Positions 1 to 5,933 of a stretch of DNA of 5,933 nucleotides are shown here, piece by piece. The notes beneath the pieces are model-generated. The model made no database searches. It had not been told where the DNA came from and saw nothing but the letters and a program-made list of their open reading frames with translations. Source of the stretch: Bacillota bacterium (GTDB lineage Bacteria; Bacillota; Dehalobacteriia; UBA4068). How positions within the stretch are numbered: the stretch's first letter is position 1; each line of letters starts with the position of its first letter. Where the stretch lies: contig WRKD01000094.1 in the NCBI GenBank assembly GCA_009778255.1, forward strand, positions 1 through 5,933. The letters are read 5' to 3'. The translations under genes were made by a program, and so were the position numbers.

Positions 1-409
1 CCCATTTAGTTTTGGGCACGCGTAAATCAAAATGTACCGGTTGAAGATAATGCTTGCTGTGGCGGGTGTTTATTTCGCTGGGAATAGCAGCCATATCGTA
101 TAGGTTGTCTTTAAGGCGCAGACCAATATAAGCATCCATTTCGGCCATGCGAGCGGCGTCCCAGCGGGCTTGGGCAGCAAGCGCTTCTACAGATATACCG
201 TCTTGCCCCATTAACCACTCTTTTTGTAAGCGCTCGTTTTGGATGGTAATAAAAGGTTGCCCACCTGCCGCGTATACAGCGCGGATAATCTCTTTTGCCA
301 GGGTTTCCTCTGTACCAATAGTTTCCAGTAGCAGTTTTTCCCCTTTTTGTAATCGGCAAGAATAATTGACAAGTTTCTCGGCAAGTTTAGTATAACGTGC
401 ATCTTTCAT
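1..409 (-). CDS. M29-family aminopeptidase, N-terminal part (3' end beyond window)
   Basis: Metal-dependent aminopeptidase of peptidase family M29 (AmpS/aminopeptidase II type), a cytoplasmic exopeptidase that removes N-terminal residues from peptides. The frame is open from ATG at 409 to the left edge, giving 136 residues. It begins MKDARYTKLAEKLVNYSC, matching the family's usual opening (a KDxRxTKLAxxLVNYS pattern followed by LQKGEKLL). Later blocks fit too: EIIRAVYAAGGQPF, EMDAYIGLR and, at the window edge, VHFDLRVPKTKW. The metal-binding and catalytic Glu, His, Tyr and Asp residues of M29 enzymes lie in the C-terminal half, outside the window, so activity cannot be judged. The start is supported by GAGGAGG ten bases upstream. 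Shorter minus-strand frames at 111-359 and 211-402 are shadows. A promoter in front suggests transcription separate from hypF. The family is secure; the exact substrate is unknown. Confidence 0.9.
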   Translation of the reverse strand, partial: MKDARYTKLAEKLVNYSCRLQKGEKLLLETIGTEETLAKEIIRAVYAAGGQPFITIQNERLQKEWLMGQDGISVEALAAQARWDAARMAEMDAYIGLRLKDNLYDMAAIPSEINTRHSKHYLQPVHFDLRVPKTKW

Positions 410-419
410 AAAACCAGCG

Positions 420-426
420 CCTCCTC
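420..426 (-). promoter_or_regulatory. Ribosome binding site of the M29 aminopeptidase gene
   Basis: GAGGAGG on the minus strand, ten bases before the ATG at 409-407. It is a near-perfect Shine-Dalgarno sequence and fixes the start codon of the aminopeptidase. Confidence 0.85.
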
Positions 427-456
427 ATTTTTAATTTTTTTAAACAAAGCCCCATA

Positions 457-465
457 ATTATATCA
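457..465 (-). promoter_or_regulatory. Extended -10 promoter for the M29 aminopeptidase gene
   Basis: Read on the minus strand this is TGATATAAT: a perfect TATAAT hexamer (462-457) preceded by the TGn of an extended -10 element (465-463). The position where a -35 box would lie (485-480) reads ATAGCC, a poor match, which is acceptable for extended -10 promoters. Transcription would start near 449-451, giving a leader of about 40 bases before the ATG at 409. It lies in the 95-base gap between the hypF stop and the aminopeptidase. The motif is seen directly; promoter function is inferred. Confidence 0.55.
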
Positions 466-504
466 ATGAGATTTATAAAGGCTATTGGGTTGTGGCCGCA
501 GTCT

Positions 505-2766
505 TTAAATGCGCCCATATTTTTTAGCGGCAACTGCCGCCTGGCCATAAGCCAGACCGCCATCTCCCAGTGGTACGGCACTGTTGGCATACACCTTAAA
601 CCCTGCGGCACTCAACTCTTCAGATACTTTGGTTAAAAGCCAGATATTCTGCCAACATCCACCGGAGAGAGCTACTTTATCTATTTCATATAAAGCGCCC
701 AAGTGTAAGGCTAAATGCAAACAGAGCTGGGCAATAGAGCGGTGGAAACGCGCCGCTATCACACCTATATGCTCGTTTGCTAAAATATCTTGGGCAGCTG
801 CCTTTACTACCGGCTGCCAATCCAGTTCCCAGGGTTGCCCAATATGCTCAATAATATCGAAGCTGTATGCGCTTTTTACACTGTCATCTATGTGATTTTC
901 AAGGGCTATAGCTGCCTGCCCTTCATAATTAACTTGATGATAGAGCCCGCATATAGCCGCAATAACATCAAAGAGCCTGCCCATAGCCGAGGTTTGCGGT
1001 GTATTGACTTTATTCTTCAAGGCTTTCAGCATGTGGCGTCCTTCTATGGGCCAATTCCAGTGAGCTGCGGTGGCAAAATCTTCACCTTCCGCCATATAAA
1101 GCGCGCTAATAGCTTGCCGCCAAGGCTCGTGAATAGCTGCTTTGGCTCCTGGTAGAGGCAGATAAGTCAAGTGGGCTAGTCGCTTAAAGCTAGCGCAATC
1201 GCCATATATAACTTCGCCTCCCCACAACTTGCCGTCTAAGCCGTATCCGCTACCATCAAAAATTAAGCCTAATACGGGTTCTTCCAGTTGATATTCTGCC
1301 AGCACTGAAGCAAAGTGAGCATGATGATGTTGTACATAAAGCAGCGGTAAACCGCTTTGCTGCGCATAGCGGGTAGAAAGATAATCCGGATGCATATCAC
1401 AGGCTACAATTTCCGGCTGTACTTTAAACATATCACAAAAATGTTCTATTTCTTTTCTATATTGTATATAGGTAGCTGCATCATCTAGCTCGCCGATATG
1501 CTGGCTTAAAATGGCTTCTGTATTACGTGTTATACAGAAGGCGTTTTTTTCCTGAGAGCCTACAGCCAGTATCTGTTTTTGGCAACCTAAAATGTATAAA
1601 GGCTGTGGTGCATATCCACGGCTGCGGCGAATCATGCGTGGCGTTTTGGCCGCCCATATTGTTACACTGTCGTCGGCACGGCGAAATATCGGCCGGTTAT
1701 GTAATAAAAAAGCGTCGGCTATGCCGCTTAAGCGGCTAAGGACTTCTGTGTCTTCGTAAACAATGGGCTCGTCGCTATAATTGGCGCTGGTCATTACCAA
1801 AGCTGCCCAACCATCGCATAATAGATGATGCAAGGGTGTATAAGGAAGCATCACTCCTAAACGGTCGCTATCCGGGGCTAAGCCAGCCGCTAGAATTGGC
1901 GCATCTTTTCGGCGCTTTAATAATACGATAGGGTGGCATGAACCGCAAAGTAGTTGCTCTTCCTCTGGGCTAAGTTCACAGTAAAGCAGTATTTGCTTAA
2001 GTGTGGGCATCATAATGGCGAAAGGTTTATGCCAGCGAAGTTTGCGTTCCCTAAGGGTATTTACCGCAGTTTCATTAAGAGCATCGCAAGCCAGATGATA
2101 TCCGCCCAGCCCTTTAACAGCCAGTATCTTGCCGTTTTCCAAAGCCTGCTTTGCTAATTGCAATGGCTCGCCTGGCAAATTGCCACCGGCTTTATCGGTG
2201 AAACGTAATACTGGGCCGCAGTTGGCACAGGCATTTGGTTGCGCATGAAAACGACGATTCGTCGCGTCTTCATATTCCGCCCGGCAATCTTTACACATTG
2301 TAAAATGCTTCATTGTGGTTAGAGGACGGTCGTATGGTAGGCCTTCTATGATGGTGAAGCGCGGCCCACAATTGGTACAGTTGATGAAAGGGTAGCGGTA
2401 GCGGCGGTTCTGAGGATCGAAAAGCTCGCTTTGGCAATCTGAGCAAAGAGCCAAATCGGGCGAGATGAGAGTGCGGCGCGGTCCGCTTTTGCTGGGTAAA
2501 ATGGCAAAGCTTCTATCTCCCAGGGGGGGTTCTTCTTTAATAGCTATTTCATTTATACAGCTGGCTGCCGGGGCTTCCGCCTTCAGGCGCGCAAGAAAAG
2601 CGGCGCAGGCTTTTTCTTCTCCCTCGATAATGCATTCTACTCCGGCAGGGGAATTAAGCACCCAGCCGGCTAAATATTCTTCATGCGCCAGTTTATAAAT
2701 ATAGGGGCGGAACCCTACGCCTTGCACTATACCTGTAATTATCAGCGAAAAACGTTTGCTCAACAT
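505..2766 (-). CDS. hypF: Carbamoyltransferase HypF, [NiFe]-hydrogenase maturation
   Basis: HypF uses carbamoyl phosphate and ATP to make carbamoyl-adenylate and transfers the carbamoyl group to the C-terminal cysteine of HypE, the first step in making the cyanide ligands of the [NiFe] active site. It acts in the cytoplasm. At 753 residues it has the usual full length and all domains. The acylphosphatase domain (about 4-90) has GVGFRP with Arg20, and Asn38. The zinc-finger region has four CxxC pairs at Cys108/111, 130/133, 158/161 and 180/183. The YrdC-like domain (about 200-390) carries KGLGGYHLACDA and MTSANYSDEPI. The Kae1-like domain has the metal-site HHHAH at 480-484, DGSGYGLDG at 504-512, LSGGCWQN at 700-707 and GDGG at 734-737. 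The ATG lies four bases after the hypB stop with only a weak GGGA upstream, so translation is probably coupled to hypB. No hypC, hypD or hypE follows. No frame break is seen. Confidence 0.97.
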   Translation of the reverse strand: MLSKRFSLIITGIVQGVGFRPYIYKLAHEEYLAGWVLNSPAGVECIIEGEEKACAAFLARLKAEAPAASCINEIAIKEEPPLGDRSFAILPSKSGPRRTLISPDLALCSDCQSELFDPQNRRYRYPFINCTNCGPRFTIIEGLPYDRPLTTMKHFTMCKDCRAEYEDATNRRFHAQPNACANCGPVLRFTDKAGGNLPGEPLQLAKQALENGKILAVKGLGGYHLACDALNETAVNTLRERKLRWHKPFAIMMPTLKQILLYCELSPEEEQLLCGSCHPIVLLKRRKDAPILAAGLAPDSDRLGVMLPYTPLHHLLCDGWAALVMTSANYSDEPIVYEDTEVLSRLSGIADAFLLHNRPIFRRADDSVTIWAAKTPRMIRRSRGYAPQPLYILGCQKQILAVGSQEKNAFCITRNTEAILSQHIGELDDAATYIQYRKEIEHFCDMFKVQPEIVACDMHPDYLSTRYAQQSGLPLLYVQHHHAHFASVLAEYQLEEPVLGLIFDGSGYGLDGKLWGGEVIYGDCASFKRLAHLTYLPLPGAKAAIHEPWRQAISALYMAEGEDFATAAHWNWPIEGRHMLKALKNKVNTPQTSAMGRLFDVIAAICGLYHQVNYEGQAAIALENHIDDSVKSAYSFDIIEHIGQPWELDWQPVVKAAAQDILANEHIGVIAARFHRSIAQLCLHLALHLGALYEIDKVALSGGCWQNIWLLTKVSEELSAAGFKVYANSAVPLGDGGLAYGQAAVAAKKYGRI
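2523..2529 (-). repeat. Seven-base C tract inside hypF
   Basis: A run of seven G on the plus strand, seven C in the hypF coding strand, encoding the Pro-Pro of EEPPLGD (residues 80-81) and the first base of the following Leu codon. The reading frame is intact here. It is a mild slippage-prone site, listed because a longer C tract occurs in pcrA. Confidence 0.8.
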
Positions 2767-2770
2767 TGTA

Positions 2771-3472
2771 CTAATCCCGGTTGCGAAGTTTTTCCTTAGC
2801 CAATGATATTAAATAATCGGCTAAAGCATCTACACTCTGTACTTCACCTTGACGGCAACAGGTGGCGAAGACCTTGATATCTTTGTTGATTTCCATTATG
2901 TCATGCTGCATAGAATCGATGTTTATCTCCAGTACATTTAGCAGATCAATTTTATTCAGCACCGCTATTTGTGAGGTGGTGAAAGCTGTAGGATATTTAC
3001 TGGGCTTATCTGCGCCTTCTGCTATACTCATTACCACCATGCGCGTATCTTCACCCAAATCGAAAGCAGCCGGGCTTACCAAACTACCCACATTTTCTAT
3101 AATCAGCATATCGATATCTTCCAAATAAAACCCCGAGAGTACGCGATTTACCATAGGCGCCTCTAAATGTCCGCCACCGCCTGTATTGATTTGTACTACA
3201 GAAACACCGCAGCCGGCAATGCGGCGCGCATCTTTAGCCGTTGCTAAGTCACCCTCTATTACCGCTACGCGGATGCGTTGTTGCAGCAGGGGCAGCATAG
3301 TTTCCAGCAGTTTGGTTTTACCGGAACCTGGGGCGCCCATCATATTAACGGTAAAAACACTTAAATCTCGGAATATTTTGCGGTTTTCTGCCGCGTAAGC
3401 ATTGTTTTCCTCCATTATTTCCTGTTGGTTTAAATCTTGCGCGTCGAAATCGGCGCCATTATAAATACGCAC
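2771..3472 (-). CDS. hypB: Hydrogenase nickel-incorporation GTPase HypB, without the G-domain metal cysteines
   Basis: HypB is the SIMIBI-class GTPase that works with HypA to deliver nickel to the precursor of the [NiFe]-hydrogenase large subunit. The 233-residue protein has Walker A GAPGSGKT (46-53), VIEGD (71-75), the ENVG motif (126-129), PAAFDLGE (134-141), EGADKPSKYP (152-161) and the guanine-specificity motif NKID (173-176). It lacks the N-terminal CxxCGC nickel motif of E. coli HypB and any His-rich stretch, which is common in the family. More striking, the conserved Cys-His pair of the G domain reads Gly101-His102 (GGGGHLEA), and the second conserved Cys reads Ser133 (SLVSPAAF). The GTG start at 3472 is supported by AAGGAGGT eight bases upstream and by a normal N-terminal length. 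The gene lies 52 bases after ligA and 4 bases before hypF. A HypB paralogue with altered metal handling is the main alternative. Confidence 0.93.
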   Translation of the reverse strand: MRIYNGADFDAQDLNQQEIMEENNAYAAENRKIFRDLSVFTVNMMGAPGSGKTKLLETMLPLLQQRIRVAVIEGDLATAKDARRIAGCGVSVVQINTGGGGHLEAPMVNRVLSGFYLEDIDMLIIENVGSLVSPAAFDLGEDTRMVVMSIAEGADKPSKYPTAFTTSQIAVLNKIDLLNVLEINIDSMQHDIMEINKDIKVFATCCRQGEVQSVDALADYLISLAKEKLRNRD

Positions 3473-3480
3473 GATTTTAC

Positions 3481-3488
3481 ACCTCCTT
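3481..3488 (-). promoter_or_regulatory. Ribosome binding site deciding the GTG start of hypB
   Basis: AAGGAGGT on the minus strand, eight bases before the GTG at 3472-3470. It is the strongest Shine-Dalgarno sequence in the window and the reason for choosing this non-ATG start. The 52-base ligA-hypB gap shows no clear promoter: a TTGAAT and a GATATA are present, but their spacing (20 bases) is too long. Confidence 0.85.
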
Positions 3489-3524
3489 ATATATCTTCGT
3501 TGTTTTAAACATTTAATTCAAATA

Positions 3525-5546
3525 TTAGGGAAAACTCTTTAGCAAGTCTTGTAATCCTTCCCAATCAATAATGGCTATACCCAGTTTATCAGCTTTTGTT
3601 GCTTTACTGCCTCCATTATCGCCAAGCAAAAGATAAGAGGTTTTTTTGCTTATACTTTCTGTTACCTTTCCTCCCGCAGATAAGATGATATCTTTAGCTT
3701 GCTCGCGGCTTATGCCGGGGAAAACGCCGCTGATAACGAAAGTCTTGCCTGTGAGTGCCCCTTCTTGAACTGGCTTTTCTCCTAGCATATTCACACCGGC
3801 TAGGCGAAGTTTTTCTAATAATTTAAGGTTTTCTTTTTCTTTAAACCAATTGCTTACCGCTTGCGAGGTTTTTTCTCCCAACCCTTCTATAGCCTCAAGT
3901 TCTTCGAGGGAAGATTGGGCGAGGCTCTCCATATCTATGAAAGATAAAGCCAGCAATTGACCGCCCTTTTCCCCTACAAAACGTAAACCCAGAGCATTTA
4001 TAAGGCGTGATAGCGGTTGAGTTTTGCTGCGTTCTATAGCTTCAAGAAGATTAGCAGCCGATTTAGCCCCTAAGCGCGGCAAAGTGGCTAGTTTTTCTTC
4101 TTCAAGATAATAAAGGTCAGCCATATCTTGTATCAGGCCATGATCCAGTAATAATTGTAAAACAGCAGAGCCTAAGCCATCTATATCCATGGCTTTTTTA
4201 CTTACAAAATGTTGTAAAGATTCCAGTAACCGAGCAGAACAAGCCGGATTATTGCAGCGCCAAGCTGCTTCTCCTTGTTCACGCTTAACCGGGTTACCGC
4301 AAGCCGGGCAATATTTGGGCATAACGAATGGCCTTTCCGAACCATTACGTTTTTCGGTAAGCACCCGCAAAACTTCTGGAATTACATCGCCGGCTTTGGC
4401 TATCAATACCGTATCGCCGATACGTATGTCTTTTTCCCGTATCATGTCTTCATTATGCAAGGTGGCGCGGCTAATTGTGCTGCCGGCTACTTTTATTGGC
4501 GCAAGGATAGCGGTTGGCGTGAGCGTTCCGGTACGGCCAACGCCGATGATAATATCTTCTACAATTGTTTCTGCTTCTTCCGGTGGGCATTTATAGGCAA
4601 TAGCCCAGCGTGGCGCTCGTATAGTAGCGCCAATGGCTTCCCGTGCCGCCAGATCATTTAATTTGAGCACCAGACCATCCGTATCAAAGGGAAGTTGGTG
4701 ACGGTTTTCCTGATATTGTAAAATGTAGGCTGCGATATCTTCTGTTGTGCTGAGTAAAGCATACTTATTATTTACCGGCAGACCCAGATTATCCAGATAT
4801 TGCAGTAATTCTTTCTGGGTAGCGGGAGCGGGCTGCTTGTCCTTATATGCTAAAATATCGTAGAGGAATATAGAAAGATTACGTTCGGCGGTAATTTTAG
4901 CATCGAGTTGACGCAATGAGCCGGCTGCTGCATTACGCGGGTTGGCAAAGAGCGCTTCGCCGTTTTCTTCCCGTGCGGAATTCAATTCGGCAAAAACAGT
5001 TTTAAGCATAAATACTTCGCCTCTTACAGAAAGTAGAGGCGTCGGTTCTTTAAGGTGTTTTGGCAGAGCGGCAATTGTGCGCGCATTGGCGGTAACATTT
5101 TCTCCGGTTTGCCCATCGCCCCTGGTGGCTGCCAAAGTCAAAACCCCGTACTCATAAGTAATAGCCAAAGAGAGGCCGTCTATTTTTTGCTCTATCAGCA
5201 AGGGGAGTTGATTCTTGCCTGAAGCTTTATTCAAGCGGGTACAAAAAGCTTCAACATCTCCTATGCTAAAAGCATTATCCAGTGAGAGCAAAGGAGCAGG
5301 ATGTTTAACTTGAGTAAAATGGGCGTCGACCGCGCCGCCTATTTTGCGGGTGGGTGAATTTTCCGTTACTAATTTTGGCCAAGCTGCTTCCAATTCCAGC
5401 AGTTCAAGGAAGAGCTTATCGTAGTCGGCGTCGCTAATAATGGGCGCGTCTTGCTCGTAATAAGCGCGGTTATGAAAGCGTATTTCTTCTGCCAGCTGAA
5501 CCATCTTTTTTTTAATAAGCGCTGTATCCTCAGGTTTTTTATTCAT
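3525..5546 (-). CDS. ligA: NAD-dependent DNA ligase LigA
   Basis: LigA seals nicks in duplex DNA during replication and repair, using NAD+ to adenylate an active-site lysine. The 673-residue protein is complete and close to the E. coli enzyme in length. The N-terminal Ia domain has YYEQDAPIISDADYD (29-43). The adenylation domain carries the catalytic Lys121 in EQKIDG, TRGDG (141-145), RGEVF with Glu177, NPRNAAAGSLRQLD (202-215) and DGLVLK with Lys295. The OB fold contains VGRTGTLTP and ATLHNED. The zinc finger uses Cys413, Cys416, Cys431 and Cys436. Helix-hairpin-helix repeats follow (about 445-590), then a BRCT domain (about 597-671). The ATG has AGGA seven bases upstream. The gene follows pcrA by 43 bases, the usual Bacillota pairing, and is probably co-transcribed with it. 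One oddity is Cys320 directly after motif-V Lys319, where Phe is usual (AYKFP). Confidence 0.98.
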   Translation of the reverse strand: MNKKPEDTALIKKKMVQLAEEIRFHNRAYYEQDAPIISDADYDKLFLELLELEAAWPKLVTENSPTRKIGGAVDAHFTQVKHPAPLLSLDNAFSIGDVEAFCTRLNKASGKNQLPLLIEQKIDGLSLAITYEYGVLTLAATRGDGQTGENVTANARTIAALPKHLKEPTPLLSVRGEVFMLKTVFAELNSAREENGEALFANPRNAAAGSLRQLDAKITAERNLSIFLYDILAYKDKQPAPATQKELLQYLDNLGLPVNNKYALLSTTEDIAAYILQYQENRHQLPFDTDGLVLKLNDLAAREAIGATIRAPRWAIAYKCPPEEAETIVEDIIIGVGRTGTLTPTAILAPIKVAGSTISRATLHNEDMIREKDIRIGDTVLIAKAGDVIPEVLRVLTEKRNGSERPFVMPKYCPACGNPVKREQGEAAWRCNNPACSARLLESLQHFVSKKAMDIDGLGSAVLQLLLDHGLIQDMADLYYLEEEKLATLPRLGAKSAANLLEAIERSKTQPLSRLINALGLRFVGEKGGQLLALSFIDMESLAQSSLEELEAIEGLGEKTSQAVSNWFKEKENLKLLEKLRLAGVNMLGEKPVQEGALTGKTFVISGVFPGISREQAKDIILSAGGKVTESISKKTSYLLLGDNGGSKATKADKLGIAIIDWEGLQDLLKSFP

Positions 5547-5568
5547 AATTACATCCTTTTTTTTATAG

Positions 5569-5589
5569 GCAGACAGTTTTGTAGTCCGC
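5569..5589 (-). other. Small hairpin between pcrA and ligA
   Basis: On the minus strand GCGGAC (5589-5584) can pair with GTCTGC (5574-5569), six pairs with one G-U, around a nine-base loop. It begins directly after the pcrA stop codon. The following bases are A-rich rather than U-rich in the minus-strand transcript, so it does not look like an intrinsic terminator for pcrA. It could be an RNA processing or stability element, or chance. Confidence 0.25.
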
Positions 5590-5933
5590 TTATATTTTTT
5601 GTATTGGCGTATAGCGCCACAGAAACTGTTTTATTCCCTGGCCGGGAAAGGCAACCGTAAGTTCTAAATCTTCGCCGCTGCCGCTAAGCTTTACCACTAC
5701 GCCATCGCCAAACATAGAATGGCGCACTTTATCTCCTAATTTTATTAAGTGATTTGAGTCACTTGGGGCAGTAATAGCCGGTTTTGGATGAGGTGCAAAA
5801 ACATTATTTGTATATTGGGACATATGGGCTTTTTGGCGTTGACGCGGCGGCGTGTAAGAGCTTTTGTTTACAGCAGCTGCCGGCAATTCCGTTAAAAAAC
5901 AGGAGGGGGGGGGGGGTATATAAACGCCATGTT
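5590..5933 (-). CDS. pcrA: ATP-dependent DNA helicase PcrA, C-terminal end (5' part beyond window)
   Basis: PcrA is the superfamily 1A 3'-5' helicase of Bacillota, active in repair, rolling-circle replication and clearing of transcription complexes. Only the last 113 complete codons are present, and the frame is open to the right edge. The segment starts HGVYIPPPPSCFLTELP, which corresponds to the family's PSRFLxEIP block downstream of helicase motif VI, with Cys in place of the usual Arg. A variable linker of about 45 residues follows. The C-terminal Tudor-like domain begins LGDKVRHSMFGDGVVV and continues through ELTVAFPGQGIKQFL to the final residues PIQKI; in known PcrA/UvrD proteins this domain binds RNA polymerase. 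A TTG at 5886 could be taken as a start, but homology continues upstream of it, so this is a partial gene. The helicase motifs themselves are outside the window. The PPPP stretch is encoded by a run of 12 C. The ligA gene follows 43 bases downstream. Confidence 0.93.
   Translation of the reverse strand, partial: HGVYIPPPPSCFLTELPAAAVNKSSYTPPRQRQKAHMSQYTNNVFAPHPKPAITAPSDSNHLIKLGDKVRHSMFGDGVVVKLSGSGEDLELTVAFPGQGIKQFLWRYTPIQKI
5905..5916 (-). repeat. Twelve-base C tract inside pcrA
   Basis: Twelve consecutive G on the plus strand, read as CCC four times in the pcrA frame (four prolines just before Ser-Cys-Phe-Leu). At exactly 12 bases the frame joins the upstream residues to the conserved FLTELP block at the spacing expected for PcrA, so the written length gives an intact gene. 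It is the longest homopolymer in the window. It may be a slippage site in the cell or an uncertain length call in the assembly. Confidence 0.85.

Noticed and set aside
448..483. Possible intrinsic terminator after hypF (AGCC pairing with GGCT, with an A/T-rich bulged stem)
   Set aside because: The stem is bulged and weak, the loop is long, and the following T tract is short and interrupted (TTTGTTT). It also contains the likely -10 box. A weak terminator cannot be excluded.
387..611. Minus-strand frame of 74 codons spanning the hypF end and the intergenic gap
   Set aside because: It overlaps both the hypF C-terminus and the promoter/ribosome-binding region of the next gene, and its sequence is unlike any family I know.
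790..1155. 121-codon open frame on the plus strand
   Set aside because: It lies wholly inside hypF on the opposite strand, has no ribosome binding site that I can see and its translation resembles no family. Shadow frame.
3508..3526. Seven-pair A/T hairpin at the end of ligA
   Set aside because: All pairs are A-T or G-T and it is not followed by a T run, so it is not a convincing terminator.
4189..4661. Two overlapping plus-strand open frames (135 and 128 codons)
   Set aside because: Both lie antisense to the ligA zinc-finger and OB-fold region, which is clearly the real gene. They are low-complexity shadows.
5590..5886. A separate 98-residue protein starting at TTG 5886
   Set aside because: The same frame continues upstream with PcrA-like sequence (PSCFLTE) to the window edge, so this is the tail of pcrA rather than a small gene.

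Overview
The window reads as a stretch of a Bacillota-type chromosome. All five recognisable genes lie on the minus strand, so transcription runs from the right end of the window to the left. The gene order is pcrA (3' end only), ligA, hypB, hypF, then an M29-family aminopeptidase (5' end only). The pcrA-ligA pair is a classic Bacillota arrangement, and protein style plus [NiFe]-hydrogenase maturation genes suggest an anaerobe. Negativicutes or a clostridial relative is plausible, but this is inference; nothing in the sequence fixes the genus.

Layout. Positions 5590-5933 hold the last 113 complete codons of the helicase PcrA, including its C-terminal Tudor-like domain. Positions 3525-5546 hold a complete NAD-dependent DNA ligase. 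After a 52-base gap comes hypB (2771-3472, GTG start, strong ribosome binding site). Four bases further on is hypF (505-2766). A 95-base gap at 410-504 carries a perfect extended -10 promoter and leads into the aminopeptidase (1-409, cut by the window edge). There is no gene-free stretch above 100 bases. I see no tRNA or rRNA gene, CRISPR array, insertion sequence or convincing intrinsic terminator.

How the genes work together. PcrA and LigA serve DNA repair and replication. HypF and HypB serve two arms of [NiFe]-hydrogenase active-site assembly: HypF starts cyanide-ligand synthesis from carbamoyl phosphate, and HypB is the GTPase of nickel insertion. The other maturation genes (hypA, hypC, hypD, hypE) and any hydrogenase structural gene are not in the window. 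The aminopeptidase probably forms its own transcription unit.

The most notable points are a HypB that lacks both conserved metal-binding cysteines of its G domain, and a run of 12 C residues in the coding strand of pcrA, where any one-base slip would remove the C-terminal RNA-polymerase-binding module. I found no clear evidence for an undescribed multi-gene system; the genes are known families in a somewhat unusual order.
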